Source: Campylobacter hyointestinalis subsp. hyointestinalis (lineage in GTDB: Bacteria; Campylobacterota; Campylobacteria; Campylobacterales; Campylobacteraceae). From it: a stretch of DNA of 64,000 nucleotides. This document shows, one piece after another, positions 37,186 through 45,776 of this stretch. The notes below the pieces were generated by a model that was not told the origin of the DNA, did no database searches, and saw only the letters and a list, made by a program, of their open reading frames with translations. The DNA is taken from contig NZ_CP053827.1 in NCBI RefSeq assembly GCF_013372145.1, forward strand, positions 1,054,001 through 1,118,000, read 5' to 3'. The position numbers and the translations under genes are program-made. Every line of letters begins with the position of its first letter. The stretch's first letter is position 1.

Positions 37186-39114
37186 TTATTTTTGTGAAAG
37201 CTCTAGAACTTCGAAATATTCGTTTTCTAGCGAATTTAACTCGCCTTTTTTCTCTTCAAGTTCTTCAAATAAAACTTGAAGTCCTACTTTTTGGTAAATT
37301 TCAGGCACAGAGAGTGCGTGATTTAATTCTTTTATGCGATTTTCGATCTCTTCAATGAGAGCTGGATGATTTTGTAAAATTTGGTTTTGTTTATATGAAA
37401 GCTTTATAGGCGCCGTTTTTTGTTTTTCTTTGACTTGATCATTTGCTTCAAATTCTTTTTCCATATCATTTAACTGCTTAAGCTCTTCTTCGATATCTAA
37501 ATATTCGCTATATTCCATATAAATTTGTTCTATTTTGCCGTGTTCATAAGCCCAAAGTTTGTTTGTTATCTTATCTATAAAATATCTATCGTGGCTGACT
37601 ATAAGTATAGCCCCCTCAAAGCTTAATAAATACTCTTCTAAAATATTTATAGTAGCGATATCAAGATCATTTGTAGGCTCATCAAGTATCAAACAATCAT
37701 ATTCTTTTGTAAAAAGTAGTGCTAGGGCTAGGCGATTTTTCTCTCCTCCACTCAAAACAGAAACCGGTTTGTCTAAAAACTCTTTTGGAAATAAAAAGTT
37801 CTTTAGATACCCATACACATGATAATTACGCCCACGTACGATGATGTGATCACCGCCATTTGGACAAAATAGCTCTATGAGCGATTTATCATCATCTATA
37901 CCGCGTCTTGTCTGATCAAAATATCCTATCTTTATATCTCCACGGTTTATAGTACCACTACTAGCTTCAAGTTCGCCTAAAATTATCTTTAGCAAAGTAG
38001 ATTTTCCACTTCCATTTGGGCCGACTATACCTATACGCTCGCCTTGCAAAACACGTGCATTAAAATCTTTAAAAAGTTCTTTTCCTGCGAGAGTTTTTGA
38101 AAGATTTTTACATTCAAAAAGCATTTTTTTACGATTTTGGTTAAGTCCGCCTTGATTAAAGCTCTTTGAAGCACGCTCAAGCTCAAGTTTAACTTTGCGA
38201 ATAAGGCTAGGATTTTTCTTAGCTTCCTCTCGCATAGCAAAAACTCTTTGTTTTCTACCTTCATTTCTTTTAAGTCTAGCTTTTACTCCACGCCTTAGCC
38301 ATTCTTCTTCGCTTTTTAGCTGTTTTATAAGCGTTTCGTGGCTTTTAGATAAGGACTTTAAAATCTCTTCTTTTTTAGTCAGATAATTTGCATATCCTCC
38401 ATCAAAACTCATCAAATTCCCATCTTCTATCTCGACAGAGCGAGTAGCAAGTCTATCTATAAAATATCTATCGTGGCTTATAAAAACTATAGTTTGATTT
38501 GAACTAAGAAGCAGTTCTTCTAAAAATCTGACCATATAAACATCAAGGTGGTTCGTAGGCTCATCAAGTAGCAAAATATCTGGTTTTTTGAGTATCAAAG
38601 CACCCAAAGCTACACGGCGAATTTCACCTCCACTAAGAGAGCTAACCGGACGATCTTCATACTCTCTAAGAACAAAACTATCTAGCACACGTTCTATTTT
38701 ATTTTCGATATTCCAACCGTCTTTGCTTTCTATAAATTTAATAAGATCATCTTGCTTGTGAAGCAATTCTTTATTTTGAGGATCATTTGAGATAAAATTT
38801 AAAGTTATTTCATACTCGCTTCTAGCGTCAAATATCTCTTTTAGCTCATTATTTAATGCTTCTCGCACGCTCAAATGTTCGTCAAATTTCGGTGATTGAG
38901 CTAACATTTGGATAGAAATTCCGTTTTGCGTTATGACCCTACCACTATCTATTTCGTAAGCACCACACAAGATCTTCATCATAGTGCTTTTTCCGCCACC
39001 GTTTTTTCCTATGATAGCGATTCTTTCTTTTTCATTTACACTAAAATCTACCTCTTTTAGTATCTCTTTGTCACCAAATTTTTTACTTACACCGATCAGA
39101 TCTATGAGCGCCAT
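37186..39114 (-). CDS. ABC-F family ATPase (Uup-like)
   Basis: A 642-residue soluble protein with two ABC cassettes and no membrane segment. Walker A1 is IGKNGGGKSTMMK near residue 37 and the first signature is SSLSGGEIRRVALG. The inter-domain linker (residues about 240-310) is strongly charged, as in ABC-F proteins. Walker A2 is VGPNGSGKSTLLK near 360 and the second signature is LSGGEKNRLALA. The C-terminal about 90 residues form a coiled coil, typical of Uup. ABC-F proteins act on ribosomes or DNA rather than in transport. Whether this one relieves stalled ribosomes or affects transposon excision, as Uup does, cannot be said. It is 3 bases from the MFS gene. Confidence 0.9.
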   Translation of the reverse strand: MALIDLIGVSKKFGDKEILKEVDFSVNEKERIAIIGKNGGGKSTMMKILCGAYEIDSGRVITQNGISIQMLAQSPKFDEHLSVREALNNELKEIFDARSEYEITLNFISNDPQNKELLHKQDDLIKFIESKDGWNIENKIERVLDSFVLREYEDRPVSSLSGGEIRRVALGALILKKPDILLLDEPTNHLDVYMVRFLEELLLSSNQTIVFISHDRYFIDRLATRSVEIEDGNLMSFDGGYANYLTKKEEILKSLSKSHETLIKQLKSEEEWLRRGVKARLKRNEGRKQRVFAMREEAKKNPSLIRKVKLELERASKSFNQGGLNQNRKKMLFECKNLSKTLAGKELFKDFNARVLQGERIGIVGPNGSGKSTLLKIILGELEASSGTINRGDIKIGYFDQTRRGIDDDKSLIELFCPNGGDHIIVRGRNYHVYGYLKNFLFPKEFLDKPVSVLSGGEKNRLALALLFTKEYDCLILDEPTNDLDIATINILEEYLLSFEGAILIVSHDRYFIDKITNKLWAYEHGKIEQIYMEYSEYLDIEEELKQLNDMEKEFEANDQVKEKQKTAPIKLSYKQNQILQNHPALIEEIENRIKELNHALSVPEIYQKVGLQVLFEELEEKKGELNSLENEYFEVLELSQK

Positions 39115-39117
39115 ATT

Positions 39118-40419
39118 TTAGCCTTTATTCACATCTTTTCTAAAATTCATGAACCATACGGCACAAACTATAGATAAAAACCCCAACCCAACTAGATAAT
39201 ACCCAAGATACATAGGATCAAATTTATGCACCATAGCTACTGCAAATGGTGGAGTAACACCGCCTGCGATAGCATAAGCTATATTATACGAAAAAGAAAT
39301 TCCGCTAAATCTTATCTTGTTTGGATACAAAGCAACCATAAAAAACGGAGCGCCACAAGGTCCTATACTACCGAAGAATCCAGCTATCAAATAAGCTACA
39401 AGCACTGCTTCAAAGCTACCACCGGTATATAAAATCTTAAAATAAGCAAAAACAGCCACGATAAATACAGCAGAAAAACCTATAGTCGCTTTAGAAACCC
39501 CTATTTTGTCTGATATTTTTCCATAAACAAAGCATCCAACACACATAAAAACTATACAAGCCATTTGCATATAGATAGTAGTTATCCTACCTACTTCAAT
39601 ACCTGCTTCTTTAAATGCTGCTGGCATAAAATTTGGCATCAGAAGTATCATCACGACTATACAGCCAGTTAGCACCCAGCTAACTAGCATCGACATTATA
39701 TTGTCTACTTTATTGTATTTTACGACTGTTTTGATAGGCATTTTATCTATATCATTAATAGCTTGCATCTTTTTAAAGATAGGAGTTTCGCTTAAATAAG
39801 TCCTTAGATATATAGATATGATACCAAAGATACCACCTATTATAAAAGGTAAGCGCCACATACCGTTTTGTATCTGCTCGTCGCTCCAGATATTTTTAAC
39901 TATCATAGTAACTACGCTACCTAAAAGTATGCCTGCTACAACAGCTGAAGTCAAAACGCCGACACTAAAATATAATTTAGGCTTTGTAGCGTGCTCACTC
40001 ACAAAGACCCAAGCTCCAGGAAGCTCACCACCTATAGCAATACCTTGTAAAAGACGTATAAGCACTAAAAATATAGGGGCGGCGTATCCTATAGTCTCAT
40101 AAGTCGGCATAAGACCAAGAGCAAACGTCGGTATGACCATAAGAAGTATTGAGAGCATAAACATATTTTTGCGACCGTTTTTATCACCAAAATGCGCCAT
40201 AATAATACCACCAAGAGGTCTAGCAAAATATCCTGCGGCAAATGTTCCATAAGTATTTAAAAGTGCCCAAAAAGAGTCAAGAGTAGAGGGAAAAAATAGA
40301 TGAGATATATAAGAAGCAAAAAATACAAAAATAATAAAATCGTAGAATTCAAGCATTCCGCCTAAAGACGATAGGCTTAAAATCTTAAGTTCATCCTTAT
40401 TAAAGCCCCGTTTGCTCAT
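39118..40419 (-). CDS. MFS transporter, metabolite:H+ symporter group (ProP/KgtP-like)
   Basis: A 433-residue inner-membrane protein. The start is set at the ATG at 40419-40417 (MSKRGFNKDELK) with AAGGTG upstream; a GTG three codons earlier is an alternative. Twelve segments are visible. LGGIIMAHFGDKNGRKNMFM is the loop 2-3 MFS signature, and LLQGIAIGGELPGAWVFVSEHA is the typical MHS-group segment. The C-terminal half has KIRFSGISFSYNIAYAIAGGVTPP. Relatives move dicarboxylates, proline or betaine with protons. The gene has its own TATAAT promoter and lies upstream of the ABC-F gene. The substrate is unknown. Confidence 0.9.
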   Translation of the reverse strand: MSKRGFNKDELKILSLSSLGGMLEFYDFIIFVFFASYISHLFFPSTLDSFWALLNTYGTFAAGYFARPLGGIIMAHFGDKNGRKNMFMLSILLMVIPTFALGLMPTYETIGYAAPIFLVLIRLLQGIAIGGELPGAWVFVSEHATKPKLYFSVGVLTSAVVAGILLGSVVTMIVKNIWSDEQIQNGMWRLPFIIGGIFGIISIYLRTYLSETPIFKKMQAINDIDKMPIKTVVKYNKVDNIMSMLVSWVLTGCIVVMILLMPNFMPAAFKEAGIEVGRITTIYMQMACIVFMCVGCFVYGKISDKIGVSKATIGFSAVFIVAVFAYFKILYTGGSFEAVLVAYLIAGFFGSIGPCGAPFFMVALYPNKIRFSGISFSYNIAYAIAGGVTPPFAVAMVHKFDPMYLGYYLVGLGFLSIVCAVWFMNFRKDVNKG

Positions 40420-40453
40420 TTGAAGCACCTTTTAATTAAAATTTAAAGGTTAG

Positions 40454-40459
40454 ATTATA
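40454..40459 (-). promoter_or_regulatory. -10 TATAAT of the MFS gene
   Basis: TATAAT on the minus strand, 35 bases before the MFS ATG. It sits immediately next to the large hairpin that ends sulP. Confidence 0.6.
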
Positions 40460-40460
40460 C

Positions 40461-40509
40461 AAAAAGTTTTATAAGTGTTTGATTAAAACAGACACTTATA
40501 AAACTTTTT
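40461..40509. terminator. 18-bp stem hairpin after sulP
   Basis: Perfect 18-base arms at 40461-40478 and 40492-40509 (AAAAAGTTTTATAAGTGT and its complement) with a 13-base loop, 21 bases after the SulP stop. The arms end in A5 and T5 and could terminate in either direction. It is unusually long for this window. Confidence 0.75.
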
Positions 40510-40529
40510 GATAAATTTTATTGATAAAT

Positions 40530-42026
40530 TTAGCTTTTTGCGGTTTTTATAGCATCATTTAAGCAGTCAAATATCCTATCTTTACCTACTAAATTTATAA
40601 GCGAATATAAATTTTGATCTTTATTTGTCACTATATAGATATCATAACCATTTTTTAGCTGCATATCTATCTCGTCTTCAAGAGCGTATATACCGCTAAG
40701 ATCAACAAATGGCATCTCCTTTATATTTATGATAGTTTTTTTTGAAGCCAAATGATTTAACGCGTTTGCTATTTTTGAGCTAGACCCAAAGAAAAATGCA
40801 CCATAAATCGATACTATAGTCAGATCTTCGTCTTTTTGATAATCCACCTTTACTGCTTTATTTACTTGATATACAAGCACCAGCGAAGCCACTAAAACTC
40901 CAACTCCCACAGCAAATATAAGATCTACAAAAACAGTTAGTAAAAACACTAAGATCATAACGCTCAGATCACATTTTGGAGCAGTTTTCAACTCTTTTAA
41001 AAGTCGATAATCAAATATATCAAATCCAACTTTTATAAGTATCGCTGATAAAACAGGTATGGGCACATAAGATACTAAATCCGAAAAAGATAGCAAAACA
41101 AGAGCTAAAAACACTGAGCTAGTTACGCCTGAGAGTCTTGAGTTTCCGCCTAGTTTGATGTTTGTAACTGTTCTCATCGTAGCTCCTGCGCCGACTAAAC
41201 CACCAAAGAATCCAGCCATCATATTTCCTATACCTTGACCGATGAGCTCACGGTTTGAGCTATGCTTCGTCTTTGTAAGAGAGTCTGCGACAAGCGAAGT
41301 AAGAAGCGAATCTATACTTCCAAGAGCAGCTAAAACTAAAGCGTAAGTAAGTATGATAGTTATGTGAGCATAGCTGATCTGTGGTATGATGAATGTCGGA
41401 AGAGATGAAGGAATGAGCCCTATGGTTTTTACATCTAAATTTAAAAAATAAGACAATAAGCTAAAAAGTATGAGTGCTAAAAGCGGTGATGGGACGATCG
41501 CACTTATTTTCTTAGGAGTAAGATAGATGACTATTAATGCCAAAGCACCCAACATCAAGCTTTGTGAGTTTATATCTATACTAGGCAAAGCCATCAACGC
41601 TTCTATAGTTCCGTTTGGATTTGAACCGCCTAGTAAAGGCGAAATTTGAAGCAAGATGATGATGACGCCGACTCCGTTCATAAATCCAGATATCACCGGA
41701 TATGGTATAAATCTAACAAATCTACCTATCTTAAAAACTCCAAGCAAAATTTGAAAAAATCCAGCCAAAACAAAAACCATTATAAGCAAGCTCATATCGC
41801 CCCCAAGAGCTACAACAACGCTAGCAGTAACTACTGTCATAGGCCCCGTAGGTCCTGAAATTTGCGTCTTTGTTCCTCCAAATATAGCCGCAAAAAAACT
41901 TAACAAAATAGCTCCATAAAGTCCTGCAGCAGCCCCAAGTCCGCTTGCTATACCAAAGGCCAGGCAAAGCGGTAAAGCTATGACTCCAGCAGTTAGCCCA
42001 CCGGCGATATCTCCTCTTATATTCAA
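40530..42026 (-). CDS. SulP family anion transporter with STAS domain
   Basis: A 498-residue protein. The N-terminal 380 residues form the SulP membrane domain (GLTAGVIALPLCLAFGIASGLGAAAGLYGAI, and GPTGPMTVVTASV, the anion-site helix). The C-terminus (from about 400) is a STAS domain: TIVSIYGAFFFGSSSKIANAL and FVDLSGIYALEDEI. SulP proteins move sulfate, bicarbonate or dicarboxylates. No carbonic-anhydrase gene is adjacent, so substrate choice is open. The gene is monocistronic, flanked by a strong hairpin downstream and a long AT-rich gap with the divergent two-component operon upstream. Confidence 0.94.
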   Translation of the reverse strand: MNIRGDIAGGLTAGVIALPLCLAFGIASGLGAAAGLYGAILLSFFAAIFGGTKTQISGPTGPMTVVTASVVVALGGDMSLLIMVFVLAGFFQILLGVFKIGRFVRFIPYPVISGFMNGVGVIIILLQISPLLGGSNPNGTIEALMALPSIDINSQSLMLGALALIVIYLTPKKISAIVPSPLLALILFSLLSYFLNLDVKTIGLIPSSLPTFIIPQISYAHITIILTYALVLAALGSIDSLLTSLVADSLTKTKHSSNRELIGQGIGNMMAGFFGGLVGAGATMRTVTNIKLGGNSRLSGVTSSVFLALVLLSFSDLVSYVPIPVLSAILIKVGFDIFDYRLLKELKTAPKCDLSVMILVFLLTVFVDLIFAVGVGVLVASLVLVYQVNKAVKVDYQKDEDLTIVSIYGAFFFGSSSKIANALNHLASKKTIINIKEMPFVDLSGIYALEDEIDMQLKNGYDIYIVTNKDQNLYSLINLVGKDRIFDCLNDAIKTAKS

Positions 42027-42163
42027 AATAGCACCTTTAAATTTAAATTTGAAGATTTTATTTTATTCCTTTGATAATAAATTCTTTATTAAATTTAAAT
42101 GGCTTAAACGTACTTTAATAATAAAATTTAATAAATAAAACCAAATATTTATATACATTTTGA

Positions 42164-42169
42164 TAAAAT
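42164..42169 (+). promoter_or_regulatory. -10 box close enough to the response-regulator ATG to give a leaderless transcript
   Basis: TAAAAT ends 7 bases before the ATG at 42177, the usual distance from a -10 box to +1. No Shine-Dalgarno sequence precedes the ATG (ATACAAACT). A leaderless mRNA is thus suggested. An upstream promoter with a weak ribosome site is the alternative. Confidence 0.5.
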
Positions 42170-42176
42170 ACAAACT

Positions 42177-42836
42177 ATGAATGCAAATATAATCATCATA
42201 GACGACGAAGAAGATCTATGCGAACTTTTAGAGTACAATCTTACTAGATCTGGCTTTAATGTCACGACGTTTTTAGACACGAAACGAGTTGAGCAATTTT
42301 TAGAAGAAGAGGATGTGGATCTGCTCATAGTAGATAGAAACCTAGGCGGAGTCGAAGGAGCTAAATTTGTAGAAAACCTAAGACATAAAGGCTACAACGA
42401 ACCAGTCATCTTTTTAACAGCAAAAAACTCGAGCAAAGACAAGCTAGAAGGCTTTGAAAGTGGAGGAGACGACTACATAACAAAACCTTTTGAAATAAGC
42501 GAGCTGATAGCTAGGATAAATGCTTTATTGAAACGTACAAAACGTCAAAGCGAAGTATATAAATTTAAAAATATAACACTAAATTTAGATACGAATGAAG
42601 TCATGGTAAATGATAAGATAAAAGAGCTTACGAGACTTGAGTTTTGCTTGCTTTTAGAGTTTATCAAAAACAAAAATACACTGTTAAATAGAGACACGCT
42701 CATAAATGAAGTTTGGCATAATGATGAAGCAAACGAAAAAACAGTAAATATCGCCGTCAAACGCTTAAGACAAAAGCTAGGAGCGGCAGGGGATTTTATC
42801 AAATCAGTACGCGGCGAAGGCTATAAACTTTGCTAA
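42177..42836 (+). CDS. OmpR/PhoB-family response regulator
   Basis: A 219-residue regulator. The receiver domain has the acidic pair IIDDEED, the phosphate acceptor Asp53 (LLIVDRNLGG), the T of FLTAKN and Lys of YITKPFE. The winged-helix DNA-binding domain (about 125-219) has LTRLEFCLLLEF, NRDTLINEVW and the ending VRGEGYKL. It forms an operon with the histidine kinase, which starts 7 bases before its stop. The target genes are unknown, though the MATE exporter that follows directly may be one. The likely leaderless start is noted separately. Confidence 0.95.
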   Translation: MNANIIIIDDEEDLCELLEYNLTRSGFNVTTFLDTKRVEQFLEEEDVDLLIVDRNLGGVEGAKFVENLRHKGYNEPVIFLTAKNSSKDKLEGFESGGDDYITKPFEISELIARINALLKRTKRQSEVYKFKNITLNLDTNEVMVNDKIKELTRLEFCLLLEFIKNKNTLLNRDTLINEVWHNDEANEKTVNIAVKRLRQKLGAAGDFIKSVRGEGYKLC

Positions 42837-43771
42837 GGTTATCACTACTTTATATAGTTTTTATAGCTATATTTTTCTTTTGTTTTTGGCTAGTTTTAGG
42901 CAATGAATTTATAGAAAAAATATACCTTATCGTTATCGTTAGTCTATTTTTATCTATGAGTTTTTTATATATATCTTATGAACTTTCCATATATAGGATT
43001 AAAAAGATCAAAGAATTACTCATAAAAAAAGATAAAAAGCTCAAAAAACAATCCGCCAAACTAAGACTTAGAAATTTACAACTAGAAAATTTGCTAAGTG
43101 GTATGAGCCATGAGTTTAAAAATCCACTTGCAGTCATACAAATGTCGGCTCAAACGATACTTGAAGATAAAAATATGAGCGAAGAGTTTAAGCTCAAATT
43201 TATAAACAAAATCATCTCAAACTCAAATAAACTAAACAATATCATAAATCGTCTCAGGATAGGCTTTGGCGGAGATATCACACCAAATTTGACTACATTT
43301 GACGCAAAAGTTTTATGCAAAGAAGTTGTCGCTAACCTAGATCAAAAATACAAAAACAAGATCATAAGTATAAGCGGAGAAAAAATACTAAAAGCCGACT
43401 ACGATATGATATATCAAGTAGTTCTAAATTTATGTGAAAATGCTCTAAAATACTCAAACCAAAACGTACAAATTCTCCTAAATGAAAACGGAGTTTTTAT
43501 CACGGATAATGGGGAAGGTATAGACGAAAACGAGCTAAGACTCATACAAAAAAAGTTTTATAAATCAAAAGAATACGACTGGAATAACTCTTTAGGACTT
43601 GGGCTTTATATAGTTAAGTTTATCCTTAAACTGCACGGTTTTGAGTTTGTCATCAGATCTACTAAAGGTGTAGGCTCTACATTTGGCTTTAAGGACAAAC
43701 CTGCTCCCGGGTTTAGGCTAAAATATCAAGAAAACACAAACGAAGTAGAATTTAAAAAAGGTCAAATTTGA
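42830..43771 (+). CDS. Two-component sensor histidine kinase
   Basis: A 313-residue kinase starting with TTG. Two membrane segments (about 4-23 and 31-52) are joined by only about 7 residues, so there is essentially no periplasmic sensing domain. The signal is probably perceived in the membrane or inside the cell. After a coiled linker comes the H-box GMSHEFKNPL with His94, then N-box NLCENALKYS, G1 ITDNGEGIDENE and G2 GLGLYIVKFIL. The gene overlaps the regulator upstream (7 bases) and the MATE gene downstream (4 bases), so the three are translationally coupled. Confidence 0.94.
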   Translation: MLRLSLLYIVFIAIFFFCFWLVLGNEFIEKIYLIVIVSLFLSMSFLYISYELSIYRIKKIKELLIKKDKKLKKQSAKLRLRNLQLENLLSGMSHEFKNPLAVIQMSAQTILEDKNMSEEFKLKFINKIISNSNKLNNIINRLRIGFGGDITPNLTTFDAKVLCKEVVANLDQKYKNKIISISGEKILKADYDMIYQVVLNLCENALKYSNQNVQILLNENGVFITDNGEGIDENELRLIQKKFYKSKEYDWNNSLGLGLYIVKFILKLHGFEFVIRSTKGVGSTFGFKDKPAPGFRLKYQENTNEVEFKKGQI

Positions 43772-45090
43772 AAAAGCTAAATCTCACCACGCTCGCGACT
43801 CCTATATTTTTTGATATGTTGCTTCGCACGCTTACTCTTATCATAAATACGATTATGGTGGCAAAAGTAGATGTTAATTTAGTCGGCGCTATGGGAGCCG
43901 GAAATCAAATTTTTAACCTTTTCGTAACTGTTTTTAGCTTTCTTAGCATAGGTTGCAGCGCCCTTGTAGCTCAAAGCTTAGGAGCAAAAAATACGAATTT
44001 AGCTGCTAGAGCCATCCATATAAGCCTTAGTTTTAACGCTATTTTAGGTCTATTTTGCGCCGGTTTGATATTTGCAAATACGCATAAAGCTTTAGAGCTA
44101 TTAAACATTCCAAACGCCGTCATAGAAGATAGTTACAAATACTTACATATGCTTTGTATAGCGCTATTTTTAGAATCCATAAGTATAGTTATGGCTTCTA
44201 TAATCAGGGTAAAAAACTTTGCTTTTGCCATTATGCTCATATCGGCATTTATGAATTTACTTACTATATTTGGTAACGCTATTGCGTTATTTGGTTTTTT
44301 CGGATTGCCAAATTACGGGCTTAGCGGAGTAGCCATATCAGTAGTATTTGCTAGGATAATAGGTATGATAATGCTTGGTTTTGTACTAGTAAAAGTAGCA
44401 AAAGTACATATCTACTTCGGATTATTTTTCAAATTTTCTAAAGATATAATCCTAAAAATCCTAAAAGTCGGACTTCCTAGTGCAGGTGAAAACCTACTTT
44501 GGATAGGTCAATACATGGTAGCTTTTAGCTTTGTAGCAAGTATGGGCGAAGCAAGCCTTAGCGTACAAACCATATATTTTCAAATTTCTATGTTTATATT
44601 TTTAGCAAGTAGCGCTATAAGTATGGCAAATGAGATAATCATCGGACATTTAGTCGGTGCTTGCGAATTTGACAAAGCGTACGAAAAAGCGTTTTACACG
44701 CTAAAAATTGGCTGGATTATAACTTTAGTAGTGCTTTTTATCTTTTATCTGAGCAAAGAAGAGATAATGAACGCTCTAAATTTAAACGAAGAACTAAAAG
44801 CCATAATGAGACCACTTTTTACGCTTTCTTTGATACTTGAAAGCGGACGCACTTTCAATATAATAATGGTAAATTCGCTCAGGGCTAGTGGAGATGCTAG
44901 ATTTCCTTTTATCGTAGGAGCCGTGTTTATGTGGGGCGTGAGCCTACCTTTAGGATATATTTTGGGTAAATACCTTGGATATGGAATAATAGGTGTTTGG
45001 ATAGGATTTTGCGTAGATGAATGGGCGAGAGCTCTAGCAAATACATTACGTTGGAGAAGTAAAAAATGGCAGTCGTATCGTCTAGTTTAA
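43768..45090 (+). CDS. MATE-family multidrug/toxin exporter
   Basis: A 440-residue inner-membrane antiporter with 12 predicted segments. It starts TTG within the stop of the kinase gene. It begins LATPIFFDMLLRTLTLIINTIMVAKVDVNLVGAMGAGNQIF, the MATE N-terminal helix with the conserved spacing. A second internally repeated half (KVGLPSAGENLLWIGQYMVAFSFVA) is also present. MATE proteins expel cationic drugs, dyes or metabolites in exchange for Na+ or H+. Its coupling to a two-component system suggests that expression answers the exported compound, but that is inference. Confidence 0.92.
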   Translation: MKKLNLTTLATPIFFDMLLRTLTLIINTIMVAKVDVNLVGAMGAGNQIFNLFVTVFSFLSIGCSALVAQSLGAKNTNLAARAIHISLSFNAILGLFCAGLIFANTHKALELLNIPNAVIEDSYKYLHMLCIALFLESISIVMASIIRVKNFAFAIMLISAFMNLLTIFGNAIALFGFFGLPNYGLSGVAISVVFARIIGMIMLGFVLVKVAKVHIYFGLFFKFSKDIILKILKVGLPSAGENLLWIGQYMVAFSFVASMGEASLSVQTIYFQISMFIFLASSAISMANEIIIGHLVGACEFDKAYEKAFYTLKIGWIITLVVLFIFYLSKEEIMNALNLNEELKAIMRPLFTLSLILESGRTFNIIMVNSLRASGDARFPFIVGAVFMWGVSLPLGYILGKYLGYGIIGVWIGFCVDEWARALANTLRWRSKKWQSYRLV

Positions 45091-45686
45091 AATTTGGTAA
45101 ATTTAACGTAACTATAAACTATAAGCCTGTAAAATACCTACGTCTAAAAGTCACTCCAAACGGCGATATAAGTATATCTGCTCCATTCTTTACCTCAAAA
45201 ATAAATATCTTAAATTTACTTAATAAAAACGAAAGCTGGCTAGAAAATACACTCGCAAAAATAAAATCCAAAGACGATAAGGTTAAATTTTTAGGAAACG
45301 CTTATGAACTTAAATTTGATGAAAATATCAAAGAAATTTTGGTTTTAGATACTCAAATTATAGCTTCCTCTAAAGCACAGTTCGATAAATTTCTACACTT
45401 AAAAGCCAAAGAAATATTTCAAAAATACATAGAGTTTTATCAACCAAAAATATCCAAACAAGTAACCCACGTAAGCATTAAAAAAATGACTTCTCGCTGG
45501 GGTAGTTGCAACTCCAAAAAAGGATATATAAACTTAAATTTAAATTTGATAGCAAAAGATGAACGCTTTATCGAGTACGTCGTACTTCACGAGATGACAC
45601 ATCTAATTTATCCTCATCACCAAAAGAGCTTTTATGATTTCATACAAGGCTTAATGCCAGATTATAAAATAAGAGAAAAAATGTAG
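45066..45686 (+). CDS. YgjP-like metal-dependent hydrolase (SprT-like)
   Basis: A 206-residue protein of the YgjP/DUF45 family, sometimes called predicted metal-dependent hydrolase. The zinc motif VLHEMTHLIYPHHQKSFYDFI (HExxH plus downstream His) lies near residues 172-195, and SRWGSCNSKKGYINLNLNL precedes it. Both are family hallmarks. It starts 25 bases inside the MATE gene with GGAGAAG as ribosome site, so it belongs to the same operon. No substrate is known for the family. Confidence 0.88.
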   Translation: MAVVSSSLKFGKFNVTINYKPVKYLRLKVTPNGDISISAPFFTSKINILNLLNKNESWLENTLAKIKSKDDKVKFLGNAYELKFDENIKEILVLDTQIIASSKAQFDKFLHLKAKEIFQKYIEFYQPKISKQVTHVSIKKMTSRWGSCNSKKGYINLNLNLIAKDERFIEYVVLHEMTHLIYPHHQKSFYDFIQGLMPDYKIREKM

Positions 45687-45728
45687 TATTAATTTTTAGT
45701 ACGCATATTTTATTAAGCCAAATTTTGG

Positions 45729-45734
45729 CATAAT
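45729..45734 (+). promoter_or_regulatory. Candidate -10 box of gltS
   Basis: CATAAT preceded by TTTTGG resembles the glnA promoter context (ATGGTATAAT) and lies 42 bases before the TTG start. An overlapping TATAAC is the alternative hexamer. Confidence 0.4.
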
Positions 45735-45776
45735 TATAACCCTTTTTAAAAATACACCAACAAAGGAGATCCAAAT

